Below are positions 11,526 to 24,953 of a stretch of DNA of 64,000 nt, piece after piece; the stretch's first letter is position 1, and each line of letters opens with the position of its first letter. The notes beneath the pieces are model-generated. The model was not told the DNA's origin. It did not search any database and worked only from the letters and a program-made list of their open reading frames with translations. The translations under genes and the position numbers were made by a program. Source of the stretch: Channa striata (lineage: Eukaryota; Chordata; Actinopteri; Anabantiformes; Channidae); the NCBI GenBank assembly GCA_033026295.1, contig CM065172.1, positions 15,247,165 to 15,311,164 on the forward strand, written 5' to 3'.

Positions 11526-14500
11526 TCATTTACTCAAGTGTTGAATTATCCAAAGAGCAATGTTCATAAAGCCATCAGACTCAGCATCCACCTTGGAGAG
11601 AGAGTGATTGTTCCCTGGATACCATAGCAACCTACACAACACAAATCAGAGCATTAGTAGATGAACAATAAAAAGCTGCACTGCATATCTGACATAACCA
11701 ATGAATGGTACTGAGAGAAGCTGCTTACCGGACTGGGACCTGCTTTGCTTTCAAAGCTCTGTAAAATTCTATTCCTTGCTTGCTAGGGACACGCTTGTCA
11801 TCCTCCCCTAAGGTAAGCAAAACTGGTGTCTGCACCTAGATTGGAGATCACTTTAGTTCACTTCATTACATAAGAAAATCAATTAAGTCATGCAAGCATG
11901 ATCCATACTCAGGACTACTCATACCTGTGTGACATGTTTAATTGGGGACTTGTTCAACATCTGTTCCCAAACAGAGGGGTCAGGTAGATAGTGTTTACTG
12001 TAGTCAAAGCCAGCCTCAAACACACACCTGCAAAAATAAGTAAAAAATTAACAGGAGGTCAAAAAAACAAACAAACAAAAAAAAAAAAAACTCTGAACAA
12101 GAAATATTCAACATTTTCTGCAGGAAAGCAGACCTTGGTACTCACTATAATAATAAAATATAAAACATAGCAGATTTGCAGCAACTGACATTTAATTATT
12201 AATTATCAAATGTGAGAATAGGAATGCGCAAGCAAAACCATACCAGTCTGGGATGTCTGTGGTGCCAACCATAGAGGCTAAATTGGTGACGGGGTTGCGA
12301 GCCACACAGGCTTTGTAAAAACCTGGGTACTGGCCAATTAGATGGCACGCCAGAAAACCACCATGGGAGCCCCCAGTAATTGCCACCTTCTGCGAGTCAA
12401 ACTCGCCACTTTTCAGAACACTTTCAACAGCAAACTGGTGGGAAGAAAGACATGGAAAACTGTATAGGTTCTTAAACATAAAAACATTTTTAAGAAACAC
12501 AAAAATGCAAAACAAGGAGCTGGGGGAGTGACAAGAAATCTAATAAATGTACTTGTTTAAATTATAATTAAATCAAAATAAGATTTACTTTATATAAAAC
12601 CCTATTAACAAAATAAATATTCTCTATGAAGCTGCAATGGAAGTCATTTCGACCAGTAGGAACAAAATATGCATTCAGAGTAATACATTTCATCACTTAA
12701 AATGACTTCACATTTATTTTTAACAGCATATACTTACATGCACATCTTTGACATCCTGGTTGCCAACATTACCAGGTAATGAGAGAATGCTGTCCTGGCC
12801 GTACCCAAGAGAGCCACGATAGTTCACTAAAAAAAGACGAAGCAAACTAAGAACAAACAACTAGTGTGAACCTTTCATTTTGCTGGTCTCAGTGATCACT
12901 ACCTTGACCTAGTTCTGCTAAGCAATCAACAAAAAACTGCAAGTCGTTAAAACTTCGCCAGTGAATTCTTACAATTAAAAGAAACCAATAAATGTTTTAA
13001 AAGTTACAAAGTCAAAAAGTTACTTACCCAGTAATATTGCAAAGCCCATCCTACACAGCACAGCGGAGGACAAAAGCCATTCAGCAACAATTACAGAGTG
13101 AGGACCACCTATTGAGAGGAAAAAGCTATTACATACTTCTACAAGCAAATTTTTTTCTAGATTCACGTTTTACAGGACTAAGGTCAAAGTCACCTATATT
13201 CAGTTTAATGCAAAGAGTCAGCCAGTATAACAAAGAAACATAGTACAGGAGAGACAGCTGTGTCAGAAAAAGATCATTCCCAGATTTGACAATGCGATTA
13301 AAATGTTTTACCACTAAGGAGACTATCGTCATAGCAACCACTGGTGGCAAGGCCAATGTGTTGACTAAACAGAGATAAATCCAAATACAGATTAAATATT
13401 ACATTTCTCGTTTTTATCATAAATAAAGCTTTTTTGAAATAGTAATGTGAATTAGGTGGTCTTTTTTATGCATGCAAAACAAACAGTGGCTACAGAACCA
13501 TTATAAAAGGAACCAACCATGTGGAGTGACAATAAGAGGCAGCTTCACTCCATCCTTTACTTCCTTTGGTTTGATCAACAAAGCTTCAAAATCAAGGCCA
13601 GCTATAATACAGAAAAAAATGTCATTAAAAGTCCCATTAAAATTGCACTGTTCTATTTGTGTCCTACGGACAGCACAAACCTTTTCAACCTTTTGTGTCT
13701 TTTTATTCTCGCAAATCTCATAATAATTACATTGTGTATTTTTTGACTGCACAAACATTTAGGTATAAAACCAAATCTGTAAGGTCTAGCTGGTATTAAG
13801 CTATTTTATAAAGAAAAGGTAGATGTCAACAATGGCAAACAAGAACAATGGCACTTTGCTCACTATTCCTTTTTTATAATGCAATAAAATGATTTTTTTG
13901 ATTATTTACAATATTGGGAGTTGTCTTGCTCTGGGGGAGGGGTGAAAGTCAGGATCTGCCAATCGATATCTGGCAATGTCTGAGAGTTTTCCAAAGTAAC
14001 CCACACTACTTCGTCTTCAGAATCTCTGGCAGGAAGGAAACCCACCCTCTGTAAAAAGATTTACAATGTAATCAGTAACAAATCCAATTTATTTAACATC
14101 ACAATTACTTTATAGTACTTATCAAATTGAAAATACTCAATTCTTAATGAAAATACTAATCCTACCAGATTCGGAGGGCAATTTGGAGAGGAGCAGCTGA
14201 CCACCATCAGATCTCTCTCTATGTTCAGCAGGAACCAATTACCAAAATCAGACTCTGCAGACAAACAAAATTATTACGTGTGTTAGACAATAACAATACC
14301 AATGCTGAACCTCAGTAGAACAACACAGTCTAGACATGAATGTAGTTAATTAAAATTCTAATAAGTGTGTCTAATAACTCACTTGAAGTCAGTGAAGTGA
14401 CTCTCCCTGTGCTGATGTCCACCATCAACAGATCCTAAAAAGAGAGATTACAACTTACAATTTTTTCTATTTTCTTTAACAAGAGCAAGCCATTTCCAAA

Positions 14501-17500
14501 ATTTTAAAGTACCATGCGGCTGCGTTGGGGACAAGCAACAATAATACGCTGACTATCAGCTGACCAGCATTGAGGGGACAACTGAGAACTGTAGATACCG
14601 GTAAAGCCATCTGTGGAACCACACCAATACACACAAACAGAACAAAGTTAATATAGTAAAATAAGAAGGCATATAATGTAACTGCAGCTTAGTAAACCTT
14701 ACTTACCTTCTCCAGGTCTCTTTACCACATCTACCACTACTGAGGTCTTCTTAGTATACCAGTCATACTTGAAATAAAACAGAGAAGAATATGATAACAA
14801 ATGTATTTATTAACTTACAAATGTAATTTGACGTGAACACATATGTAGGGCTAGGTATTGTTAAAAGGTCTTCTGTTGTCTCTCTGAACAGCAGGTCCTG
14901 CTGGCACAGGGAGGTGCTATTTGGGAATATGGAAGCTGTTGTCTCTCAGAGACAGAGCCAGAACTTGCTCTTGTTTTAGAGTGTACATAGCCATTAGCGA
15001 ACAAGTATCTATGTTAACACATATCCACTGAGAATCCGTTGACATTCTTACACTAATTTACACCTGCGCAACTGAACTGTTTTTTACATTCACATGCTCA
15101 GATTTTCTAAGCCTCTCCTTCAGTATCACACTTTGTTACTGGATAACAAGGTATTAATGAATAAAAGCAGGTTGGTCTCTTTGCTAGTAAATTATTGAAG
15201 TTTGACACCCAGCCCTACAAATATGTCAAATGTTAAGAGAATAACAAACTATAACAGAGACAAAACATGTATTATGACGTCTTATGATAGTCGCAACTTT
15301 GCGAAAAAAAAAAAAAAAGAAGCTTCATTCTGTCCTACCATACAAAGTCTGCTACACTGCATGTGTGGTCCAAAGACAGAACATTCCAGGTAGACAATTC
15401 GACATTGGTCCGGGCTTAACCTAGGGGAGGACACTGCACTGGTGCCTGATGATAGCTGCTCTGAAGAACACAAAAAATATTCACATGAGCATCCCAAATG
15501 TAACTGTAAATATTTGACACTAGATTTGTCTGATGCAAAATCCAGAAATCAACTGAAGTACTGAGTGGTGTTAACTTTTGTTTAATCCAGTGCATTTGTT
15601 CACATCTTGCATGTTTTCAACAATACTGAAAATACTGAAAACTGTCAAAAGGACTATTTGATTGTGGACCATTAAGCAATACATTGAGCACAATTTCGGT
15701 GTGAAAAAGGTCAGTGCTGGGTGGGCATTAATGTAATTGTCTTAATGGAGCTGGATCATGTTCACTTACCACATTTCCCACCAGTGAGATCCACATAAAA
15801 CAACGATGACCTGAAAGGGAGAAAGAAAACATAATTGATTTGAAGCAATAATAGATTATTCCTAAAAGATAACTTCTGTCATTTTCTACATTAACTGTGT
15901 TGTTCAAAATCTCGGCACAGAAACTAAAGCAAACACGGAATCGTTTTCTATCGTGTTTAGTTGGTTAGCAACCTATAATCACTTGTTCAGTGGTGCCATA
16001 CACCACAAATAATATGAGCACATCCACAGCACTCCACATGATGATATTTCTTCATTCCAAAACCAGTGGTGTATCATTCAGTGGTGTTTGGCTAATGTGT
16101 TCTTAATAGTGTTTGGACTTCAACAGAGGTCTGTGGAACCACTGAAAAAACTAACTGAATTGTATGTTGATTGTGGACATTAGGGTTAATTTAGAAAATC
16201 ACCAAAGTCATTCTTTAAAGGGAGCATTTCTACTTTGAATTTTACTAAATAGTGTAAACAGATTGGTATAATAAATCTAGTTATCACCTCCTGTTGGGGC
16301 AGTACTTCAGGCCAAGTCTATAAGGCTCATGCCACCAACCTACGAACACCACACCTGTGTCACCTGGAGCCCAAAATGCCTGCAGAGACAGTGTCAACAG
16401 GACAACTAGAGTTATAAGAACATTAAAACTTCACAGAGCCATTCGTCATCACAGAAGCTGTATGACCAACCTGTCCAGGTGAGATATCTTCAGGCACTCC
16501 TTCTAACACAGAAACATTGTCACCTTCAATGTCCAAAACACAAAGCACAGGACTGCTTTTATTAACCAGTGCCTCTCCCCAGTCCTCGTGGAAGACAAAC
16601 TGCTCCCCCTGCTGGAATAAAAACATAATAAATCAAAAACATTTGTGACAACGTAATAGATTAGTAACACATTAACATAAGCTAATAAAGCTGAATTAAA
16701 CATGAATAAAGAGAAAACTTTCTGAGTTTCAAAATCAAAAACGGCATTTACTTTTACAGTCTCCTTTTTTTCCACTCTCATGGTTTCTTCCTCATCCCCA
16801 ACAGAAGACAACTCTGGTGACTTAGTCTTGAAATGAAAAAAACGAAAGACAGAATAACAAGTGAACTATTAGTGAGTGTGTTTCTATTACACTAATCATA
16901 TCTACATATATAACACTAAATTACAAGGTGGGCAGAAAATATGTTAAGCTGTTCTAGTGGCCACATTCCAATTAGTGCTGTCACGGTATGTTCTTTTAAA
17001 AGGCAAGAGGAAATATCTGGGGTGCATTCAAAACAGATGTAATTGCTTAATGTTCACATTTACATTTAGTCCTTTTGCAGACGCTTTATCCCAAGCAACT
17101 TACAAGTGAGGTACAAGTTCCAATTTGTAGTGTTTTAATAGGAAGAAACAAATAAAACAATAAACAAATATTTTAAAATAAAACACCATATTTGATCTGG
17201 TTTGGTGAGTGTGTATATAGTCTAAAACTACTAAAGCCATTAGTTTACCATAAAGGGGACAATTTTGCATCATCAAGCATGTATTTAAAACTTACTTTTC
17301 TATTTCAAAGCAATCAATGCAACATGTATTTACTTTACAAAAAGCCTGCCATACCCTGGTAAGTATTGAACACAACCTGAGCAGTGACATCAGGGGATTG
17401 ATGAATAAATAAAAGCACAAGTAATAGTCTTTTTACCTTCAGAATGCAATGCAGTAGTTCTCTTGTTCATTCAGTTAAGTGTTAATTTGACCATAAAGCT

Positions 17501-18987
17501 AGTTTTGCAGACATACCTCAAAAAAAGATTCTGCCTTGGGTCTCTTTCTCTCCGCCACATACAGTAGGTGTGTTTCAGAGTGGGACCAAACAAGACAGCC
17601 AAACTGCTCTAGAGATGTGAAATAGTCTGATTAAAAACTGCAACTAAATAGGTGCCCAAGTAAAACTCAAAGTTAGAAACATTGGTCCACAAAGAAGGAC
17701 TCTAAAATGACTTACCATCTTCATAGACTTTGCCATGCTTATTTAAGGCAGTTAGATTGATGCTTTTCATCTTGATGTTTTTACTCCAGATCTTATGGGT
17801 TACATAGAAATACCGGGAAAAGAGAATTCAAAGATTTAATTGGGTAGTAAATTCATTCAACTTCTATAAAATGTAACAGAGTTACAGATAAGCTCCACAC
17901 AATGAACAGTAAAAGGGCAAAGTCAAACAAAGACACTTGGGAGTGTGGGTGCGGAACATACCTCCAGAAACTGTTTGTCCTCTCCTTTGATAGTGCATTC
18001 TCTGACAACAGCCTTCATTTGGCCAGAAGGAGAATCCTTACTAAGTACCCTGACAGCAGAAATACATGACACTTTTCTTCAGTATGCTCAGGGTCAGCTG
18101 TATAACTATATTACTTCAGATAAAATGAAAAAATGTTTACATACTCTCCTTTAATCTCAGTGCAGTTTCCTGACGCTCCAGAGTAGACCACAGACTTGTC
18201 ATCATGGAATACAATGTACTGCCGGCAAAACTTGACGTTTTCATTCCTGTCCAGATCACGCTGGCTCCATTCTGCAGAAGAAAGCAAGCGAAATGCTATG
18301 AATATGAACCATAGAGAGCTCTGAAGACTTTACTGTGACACAGAATAAACGTTTACCTGTGTAGATGTTGCTATATTTGCCTCCATATTGAGAGGTAATA
18401 ACAGGACCCACATCTGCTCTGCTCAAAGACGGGAAGAGACTGTGTTCTCTGTAGAGCCTGGCAATGTCCTCGGGACTGGTGATCACCTGACAAGAAGCAG
18501 CAGTTACACTCATACTACGTGCCAGTGACACACACTGTCTCACCACGAACAACGCTTTATTCATTCTAGCTGGGCGACTTAGCTAACGAACGTTAGCCAG
18601 CCATAAGTTAATTTAGTACGTGAGACGATAGTTAACCGAGCCTTCCATCAAAACCTAAAGTCAGTTTATAATCATTACAGCCTAAATGTACAAGACAATC
18701 GATCGATTGGTGACGGGTTAACAAGTGGAACAGAGTGAACAAGCCAGTTTGTCTGAAGCACTATTGCTGTTTTGGCGGATTTAATCTGAGCAGGAACTTC
18801 CGCGGCAGCTGACAGCAACCAACGAACAAGTCCGTCCTTCTGCTAGCTTGACTTAAAGCTGGCTAACGTTAGTTTAGTTGTTGGCAAAAGCTTGATAGCG
18901 AAATAATAGCGGCTACACGTTTGTACTTATATATACACAACGTTTATTTTATCGCGTGTTATCAGGTGCGGTTACCTGTGAATCCAT
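11526..18987 (-). CDS. apeh: Acylamino-acid-releasing enzyme (acylpeptide hydrolase)
   Basis: Cytosolic serine peptidase of the prolyl oligopeptidase family that removes N-acylated residues from short peptides. The 23 coding exons are 18976-18987, 18357-18486, 18145-18271, 17962-18049, 17716-17791, 17517-17608, 16752-16826, 16471-16611, 16288-16379, 15770-15810, 15339-15460, 14707-14767, 14513-14610, 14383-14434, 14166-14254, 13910-14048, 13518-13601, 13028-13108, 12738-12826, 12244-12434, 11925-12027, 11729-11835 and 11526-11631. They total 2196 bp, or 731 aa, matching the family size. The N-terminal beta-propeller includes FVFHEDWGE, SVLEGVPED and SPRLSPDQCRIVYL. The hydrolase domain holds VNYRGS, the nucleophile GGSHGG (exon 20), the acidic residue near LGEDDKR (exon 22) and the histidine in NNHSLS (exon 23). 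Exon 1 encodes only MDSQ, paralleling the MERQ start of the mammalian enzyme. No frame breaks were seen. Confidence 0.93.
17055..17118 (+). repeat. Teleost dispersed repeat fragment inside apeh intron 6
   Basis: The words ACATTTACATTTAGTC, GCAGACGCTTTATCC and AAGCAACTTACAAGTGAGG closely follow a repeat core found throughout teleost genomes. Here it is short, isolated and intronic. The repeat class was not determined. Confidence 0.6.
18487..18564 (-). other. Alternative in-frame N-terminal segment upstream of apeh exon 2
   Basis: Immediately upstream of the apeh exon 2 acceptor the reading frame stays open for 26 codons, from ATG at 18564-18562 straight into VITSPEDIARLY. The encoded head (MNKALFVVRQ, then CVSLARSMSV and TAASCQ) has three basic and no acidic residues. 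It would suit a mitochondrial presequence. It could be an alternative first exon or simply intron read-through. Confidence 0.35.
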
Positions 18988-19542
18988 GGTAGGGGCGGTG
19001 TGTGTCGCTGATCTACAAACATAAACCCGCTGAGAGAACAATGGACTGAAGGGAGTCCACAACTTCCGGTTGCGAAACGCAAAATAAAATCAAATCTGTA
19101 GTAACCGTAAGGTATCTAGGTTTCATTTAACGAACCAGCGAACAAACAGAGCACACGGCAATACGCAGTTACAATATTTGTCAGACAAGTAGTAATGTCG
19201 TCAAAACGAGCCAAATATACATGTATACCTATGCTTTTATTTTGTAGGCAATCTCCCTTCGAAAACACCTTATAAGAAGGAGACAAATAAAATACCGGGA
19301 CATGGCGCCCTCTGGCGTTGCAAATAGTTGAAGACACTTTTACATTGTAAAATAATACATTGTAAAAAATACTGTGGCATTGAGTTGCACATTCGGTTAA
19401 TATTGTAAAACATGTTGTTGATTTTTTTAAGGGAAGCTGTATTTCTGAATAGATGCTGGTATAATCCGTTGTTTGTGTGAATGACAAGCGCCGGACTGAC
19501 TCTGTCACTCAGCTCAGGTAGGTGGGGTCACAAAGAGCCAAG
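18988..19542. promoter_or_regulatory. Shared head-to-head promoter region of apeh and capza1
   Basis: The start codons of apeh (minus, 18987) and capza1 (plus, 19543) are only 555 bp apart and point away from each other. No other gene lies between, so both promoters must fall in or near this interval. Specific core elements could not be assigned. GCTAACGTTAG-type words flank it on both sides. Confidence 0.6.
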
Positions 19543-22500
19543 ATGGCTGACTTTGAGGAGCCGCTGTCAGATGAGGAGAAGGTTTGGAGGCAAATTTATT
19601 CTTTGTTCAAAGCTAGTTTCTCATTTGTAGGTATATCCGTGTTATATGTTCACATAAATGAACGCCTCAGTGCTGGAAAGAGGATGTCAGTCTCGCTTTG
19701 CCACTCCAAGGGATAAACTTGTGTTTTTGAGCTACCGTTAGCTACCTACCCAGTGCTAGTGGCAGCTTGTAACGTTGTTTGTTGGCTAACGTTAGCAGCT
19801 AAAGTAAACGCCGACAGACTAGTTAGCCCTGCACAGTCGTGCAGTGAACTTTCTACTAGTTGGATCTAGATTCATGGGGTTAGATGTAAGAACGCTCTGC
19901 TCTAAAAGTCGTGTTTAAACGTCCATGCTAGTTTGCAATAATTAAAGTGTGGACTGCGTATTCCTCTCTCAGCGTTAGCTAACGTCGGCTAACGTTACTT
20001 TGCTTTGGATTTCTGGGTCAAACAGATTCAGTTGCAGCTCAAATACTTTCAGCCTCACATGGCTTGACATCAGCATATGAGAGTCTATAGTTTGGTGACA
20101 CTCTCGGTTCTACCAGTGGCAGCTGGACGTATTACCGTTTGAAGGCAAAGCTGAAATTATAATCAATCACAGACATATGGTTAGAAAAGCGATTATGGGA
20201 TAATCAGATTTTTACCAACTAGGTTCCTCAAAGCTAGAAACAGGAACGGCGACATTGTCCTCATGAGCAGTAAAAGCTGTCACAAAGAGGGTTTGGTCGT
20301 GGCATTTTATTGTATACATGACACATAGACTATACATAACCTCTATGACTGTTTGTCTATTGAATATTTCCTGAGGTGGAGTGGTGCTGTTTTTGTGTAA
20401 TTGATCTTTTCTTTTTGTATAAATGAAACTGCTCAATTACTGTTCTAAGCATAGGAGTTGCAAATATAAATAGTAAAAAGTTGTTGCCACCCCCTCAAAA
20501 AAAAAGACCCCTATTATTGCAGTGTATCCCACTATCAGCTATGACATTTTAAGACCACACACAGAGGCCAAATTACTACCAAAATAAGAAATAAGCAATG
20601 CATTTTTTTAGCTTTGTTGACTTGTTAATTTTAATGTTAGAAAAAAGAACAATTAAAAACAAAATTATGAATTTTATGTGTTCCCTGTTTCTAATCGTTT
20701 CTGGCAAGTATACTATAAGAATGTCTGAATAAATTGATCACACATAATTTCTTTTTTTGTAGGTCCGCATAGCAGCCAATTTTGTGACTCATGCTCCCCC
20801 AGGAGAGTTCAATGAAGTCTTCAATGGTAAGAAGCAGCTGTGGGAAATTGATTGGAATAACACCATTGTAAATCATTTAACCTGACATTTGCTGCCAACT
20901 TTTATATTTGTCTCTTAAGAGCACCACAAACAGTGTTTTTTATTTTCTTGCTAGATGTGCGGCTTCTCCTTAACAATGACAACCTCCTTAGGGAGGGGGC
21001 TTCACAGTAAGTATCATTCAGTTATGTCTCATGTCAAAAACTTACATTTTCATAATTTATAAACATCCAATCATCAGAGCCTCCATATGAGGGGAATATC
21101 AGTTGCAAAGTAAGGTTTGTCATTTGTTACATAGTGAGTAGTTTTACCTCAGTGGAAAAACGTTGTTGAGAGCAGTGTGATGCCAACTGTACCTTTGATC
21201 CCAATCTATTTTAACAGCTCCTTTGCCCAGTACAACATGGATCAGTTTACCCCCGCCAAAATAGAGGGCTACGATGAGCCGGTATGTATGTTTATTGTGG
21301 CATTTCTTTTTATTTCAGATGAGCAACTGTAAGAGTCGAGAGTTATTCATTATTTTACCTCCCCCTTATAGGTTCTGATAACTGAGCATGGTGACTTGGG
21401 TCAGGGACGTTTCCTGGACCCCCGCAACCATTTGTCTTTTCGCTTTGACCACCTAAGAAAAGAGGTGAGTGATGTGCAGCCATATGAAGGAGAGATGGCC
21501 CTGAGAAGCTGGAGGGATGCCTGTGATTCTGCCCTTAGTGGCTATGTCAAAGAACACTACCCTACTGGAGTCTGCACAGTAAGTTACATAAAAGTGTCAG
21601 TAACATAAACCATGGCCTACATTGAACCTGTAGAAATTCTTACCTATATAATCTTTACGTTGCAGGTATATGGAAAAACAGTTGATGGTCAGCAAACTAT
21701 CATTGCTTGCATTGAGGGACATCAGTTCCAACCCAAAAACTTTTGGTATATTGACATTCTTTTATATGGTTGTAACATATTGTGCATTATGGTGAAAGTT
21801 AGATAACTGGTCTCCAAATGCTCTTGGTATACCTTTCGGGTTGTTATATTGGGCATTTCTTCTTTTTTTTTTCACCCAGGAATGGACGCTGTAGGTCAGA
21901 GTGGAAGCTCACCATTGGTCAGTCCACAGCTCAGGTGGTAGGAGTGTTAAAAATACAGGTGAGTTAAATTCAAAGTGCTCATCTCCTTAAATAATAGGAA
22001 GCACATTTAAACAAAAATAAAACACCAGCTTACTAATGTCTGCAGGTTCACTATTATGAAGATGGGAATGTGCAGCTTGTTAGCCATAAGGAAGTTGAAG
22101 AATCAATACCTGTGACTGTGAGTTAAAATTTAATACATAAGTGCTTAAACCATCTGCCCAGTGTAGTACATATTTGCTAAAGTAGTAATGGGCTGCCTGC
22201 ATCCAGGTATATACAAAGGAGGTCATCCGATCGAAGAAGTAATACATTTATGTGCATTTTTTTAACAGAATGAAAACCAGACAGCCAAGGAATTTGTTAC
22301 TATTATTGAGAATGCAGAAAATGACTACCAGGTATGCTGCCTTTTATTGTCTACACATTTTATGCTTTGAAATGAGTAAATGTATATGTGGAATACCTGA
22401 TTTTTGTTTTCATCAAATTTTTCCCTCAGACTGCAATCAGTGAGAACTACCAGACCATGTCTGACACCACTTTCAAAGCCCTGCGTCGCCAGCTGCCTGT

Positions 22501-22570
22501 CACACGCACTAAAATCGACTGGAGTAAGATCCTAAGTTACAAAATTGGCAAGGAGATGCAGAATGCCTAG
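19543..22570 (+). CDS. capza1: F-actin capping protein subunit alpha (CAPZA1 type)
   Basis: Alpha subunit of the CapZ heterodimer, which caps actin filament barbed ends and is also part of dynactin. The ten exons are 19543-19581, 20763-20826, 20955-21006, 21218-21281, 21372-21578, 21666-21745, 21880-21958, 22046-22117, 22269-22331 and 22430-22570. They total 861 bp, or 286 aa, exactly the family length. The start is MADFEEPLSDEEK, joined to VRIAANFVTHAPPGEFNEVF. Other family blocks are LLLNNDNLLREGA, ITEHGDLG, DGQQTIIACIE, KIQVHYYEDGNVQLVSHK and the C-terminal KIDWSKILSYKIGKEMQNA, which holds the actin-binding tail. HQFQPKNFW and STAQVVGVLKIQ favour CAPZA1 over CAPZA2, and a teleost a/b paralogue is possible. 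No disruption was seen. Confidence 0.95.
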
Positions 22571-23835
22571 AGGAAGGTCAGGAACTGACCAAGGAGACAT
22601 ATGCTCCACTAGGCTCATAACCTGCCTATACATGTGCAAGGACTAACCAAAGCAAAACTATATCAGTATGGGGCAAGGAAAAAAAAAGAAAAAAAAGTGT
22701 AACTGAAGATTTGCAGACTGTTAAGCACAGATACCTGTCTGCTACAAGGAAATTGGGGTTTTGGAGTAATCAAGGTTTGGACAAAATGGTTACCTCTAGC
22801 TGTGTTGTGAAAGCAGGTGTTGGGTCAGTGTGCAGTGCTGTGCTCGGGACTGCTATGTACAAGAAGTAAATTTTCCTTCAGCCATCTAAGGAATTTTAAA
22901 AAACGACCTAGATTCAGGTGTCAGACATCAGAGTATTTGTTGTCATTCAAGGTGATGCAGAACTGTGGTTATGTCACAGTTGAGATCTCAACCCTAAATC
23001 ACAAGAACCATGAACCGTGCAAGGCAGCTGATAAAAGAAATTAAGCACACCATCATACATCAGGGTTTCGTTTTGGACAAGAAAACTTGGCTTTTGTTAC
23101 TTTGTGGTTGTCACGTAAGGCAATTGTTAAAAGGATGTATTTGAAAAATCTGGTCATCGACGGGATAATGAATAGCACTCATCTTCACAGTATTTCCACA
23201 TGGTTTTTAACATGTCGGAGTAGCACAATCCTAAGCATGGCTCTGTTCCTGCACTGTAGACCTGTACATTTGTCAGTGTGTGGCAAGGCTGAGGGAACAT
23301 TTACTTGTCTTCTGTTGTACTCCAGTGATGCATCTCCACCCATGCAACTTACGGTGACTGAAATAAGATAAAGCAACTTCTGCAATGCTGTGATTATAAT
23401 GCATCCTTTTGTTTTCTTGCTTTGGCGACACCACCTCTGTTGCTGTAAAGCTTTTCCTTTGTGAAAGGAAAACTCATATTACCAAGATTTATTTGCCAAA
23501 ATCTCTTTCCTATGGTAAAGAACTCCATTCCCCCACTCATGTATGCAAATTTCTATTTTAATACACTGTTTTTGTTGGAGTCCTAGACTATTGCACTCTT
23601 AAGTGTAACGGTTTGTATATTGGTCAGCACCAAGCAAACGCAAAGCAAGATCATATACCGTATGTGTTAAATGACTTCTCAGCAGGCTGATTCTGGATCA
23701 GTTACATGTTAGCTAGACCATGTGCTGTGTTTAACCTTCACACTATACTGCAAATGTGTGTTAATCAGTTAAAAAGCTCAAGACTGTACTGCCCCATTCT
23801 GTTGTGAAAATAAATGGACTGAACATATTGGCTAG
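22571..23835 (+). other. capza1 3' UTR with poly(A) signal
   Basis: No coding capacity in the sense strand beyond short chance frames. An AATAAA at 23809-23814 is the likely polyadenylation signal. This puts the transcript end near 23830, convergent with the cttnbp2nl 3' UTR. Confidence 0.65.
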
Positions 23836-24953
23836 TGTCATTTGCTTTTAATACTGCCACATACAAATTGTTACAGAGCCCACCAGTCATTGGCAAATCT
23901 TTTGAAGTAGCACCAGATGTTGCAGGTGTCAATTATTTGCATAATTACTAGGACAAGGACATTGAACCCAACACTGTACAGAGGTACAGATTTATGGTGG
24001 TTAAAAAAAATACATGGTGACCCTAAAGCAAATATCTAATCTGCAGAACAGTTGGGTCAAAACACAATATATAAATTACTTGAGAAGATACTTTAGAAAC
24101 AGTAAACTTGCAAGATTCAAATCTTAAATCTATTATGTTGAAGTTCTAAAGAAATCATTTTTCATGAATTGATGAAATACCACAGAGTACTTGGGTGAAG
24201 CTGAAATCAACTTTCCCTGAATAAGAAATCTGAAATTGTAGATGCAGTATTAAATTCATTTTACAGTAATGTAGTGCAAAGTGTGCTCACCCTTTTTCGA
24301 GACAAGATTCAGTGTATTCATAACTAACAGATAACAAAAATGCATGTGATCGTTAGGAATCAACAGCAAATGTGTTAAAGTATATACAGTACAGTGGTTT
24401 ATCAAAAGTTCCTACAGGAACTGCTAAGAATGATTAGGGGAAGTGTATTGTGAAATGATGATGGCTATGCATTTGTTGTAACTCTGTAACCGTGTATTTT
24501 AGCCCTTTTACATAGTTTTACCTCTGAGGCCTCACAACAGGATCGGCAGTTCGAGCATTAAGGTGAAAGAAAATGAGTGCTGCAAATTAAATCCAGTCGA
24601 TAATTCTTTTCATTTAAAACTGACAATTCTTTGTCCCTTTATTTAAGGGTTTTCATATTGTTAAAGTGGTAAATAAGATAAACATCTTCATTCTAAAGTT
24701 TCAAACTCAAGAACTCTATAAAAGGAAATATCGACATATTAGAAGGGTCAATAACATTATATTTCAGCAGTTCTTTCATAGGTTGTGGTATGGAGGTAGG
24801 GGTGCAACAAAGTCTTAATTGTATGTGTTTGGAAAGTCCAGCTTTGTAGTGTATTGTTCAGACTAATGATTATGAGTACTCTAAAGTGAGTTTGATGGTT
24901 AGCAAAAATTATATTACAGTAAATTTTTATGTCTGACTGTTAGTTTGTATCCA
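23836..24953 (-). other. cttnbp2nl 3' UTR and convergent intergenic gap
   Basis: AT-rich and non-coding. A minus-strand AATAAA (TTTATT at 24638-24643) lies about 310 bases past the cttnbp2nl stop and is a plausible 3' end. From there to about 23835 no feature was seen. Confidence 0.5.

Noticed and set aside
19543..22570. CAPZA2 identity
   Set aside because: HQFQPKNFW, STAQVVGVLKIQ and ENAEN agree with CAPZA1. CAPZA2 has different residues at these places.
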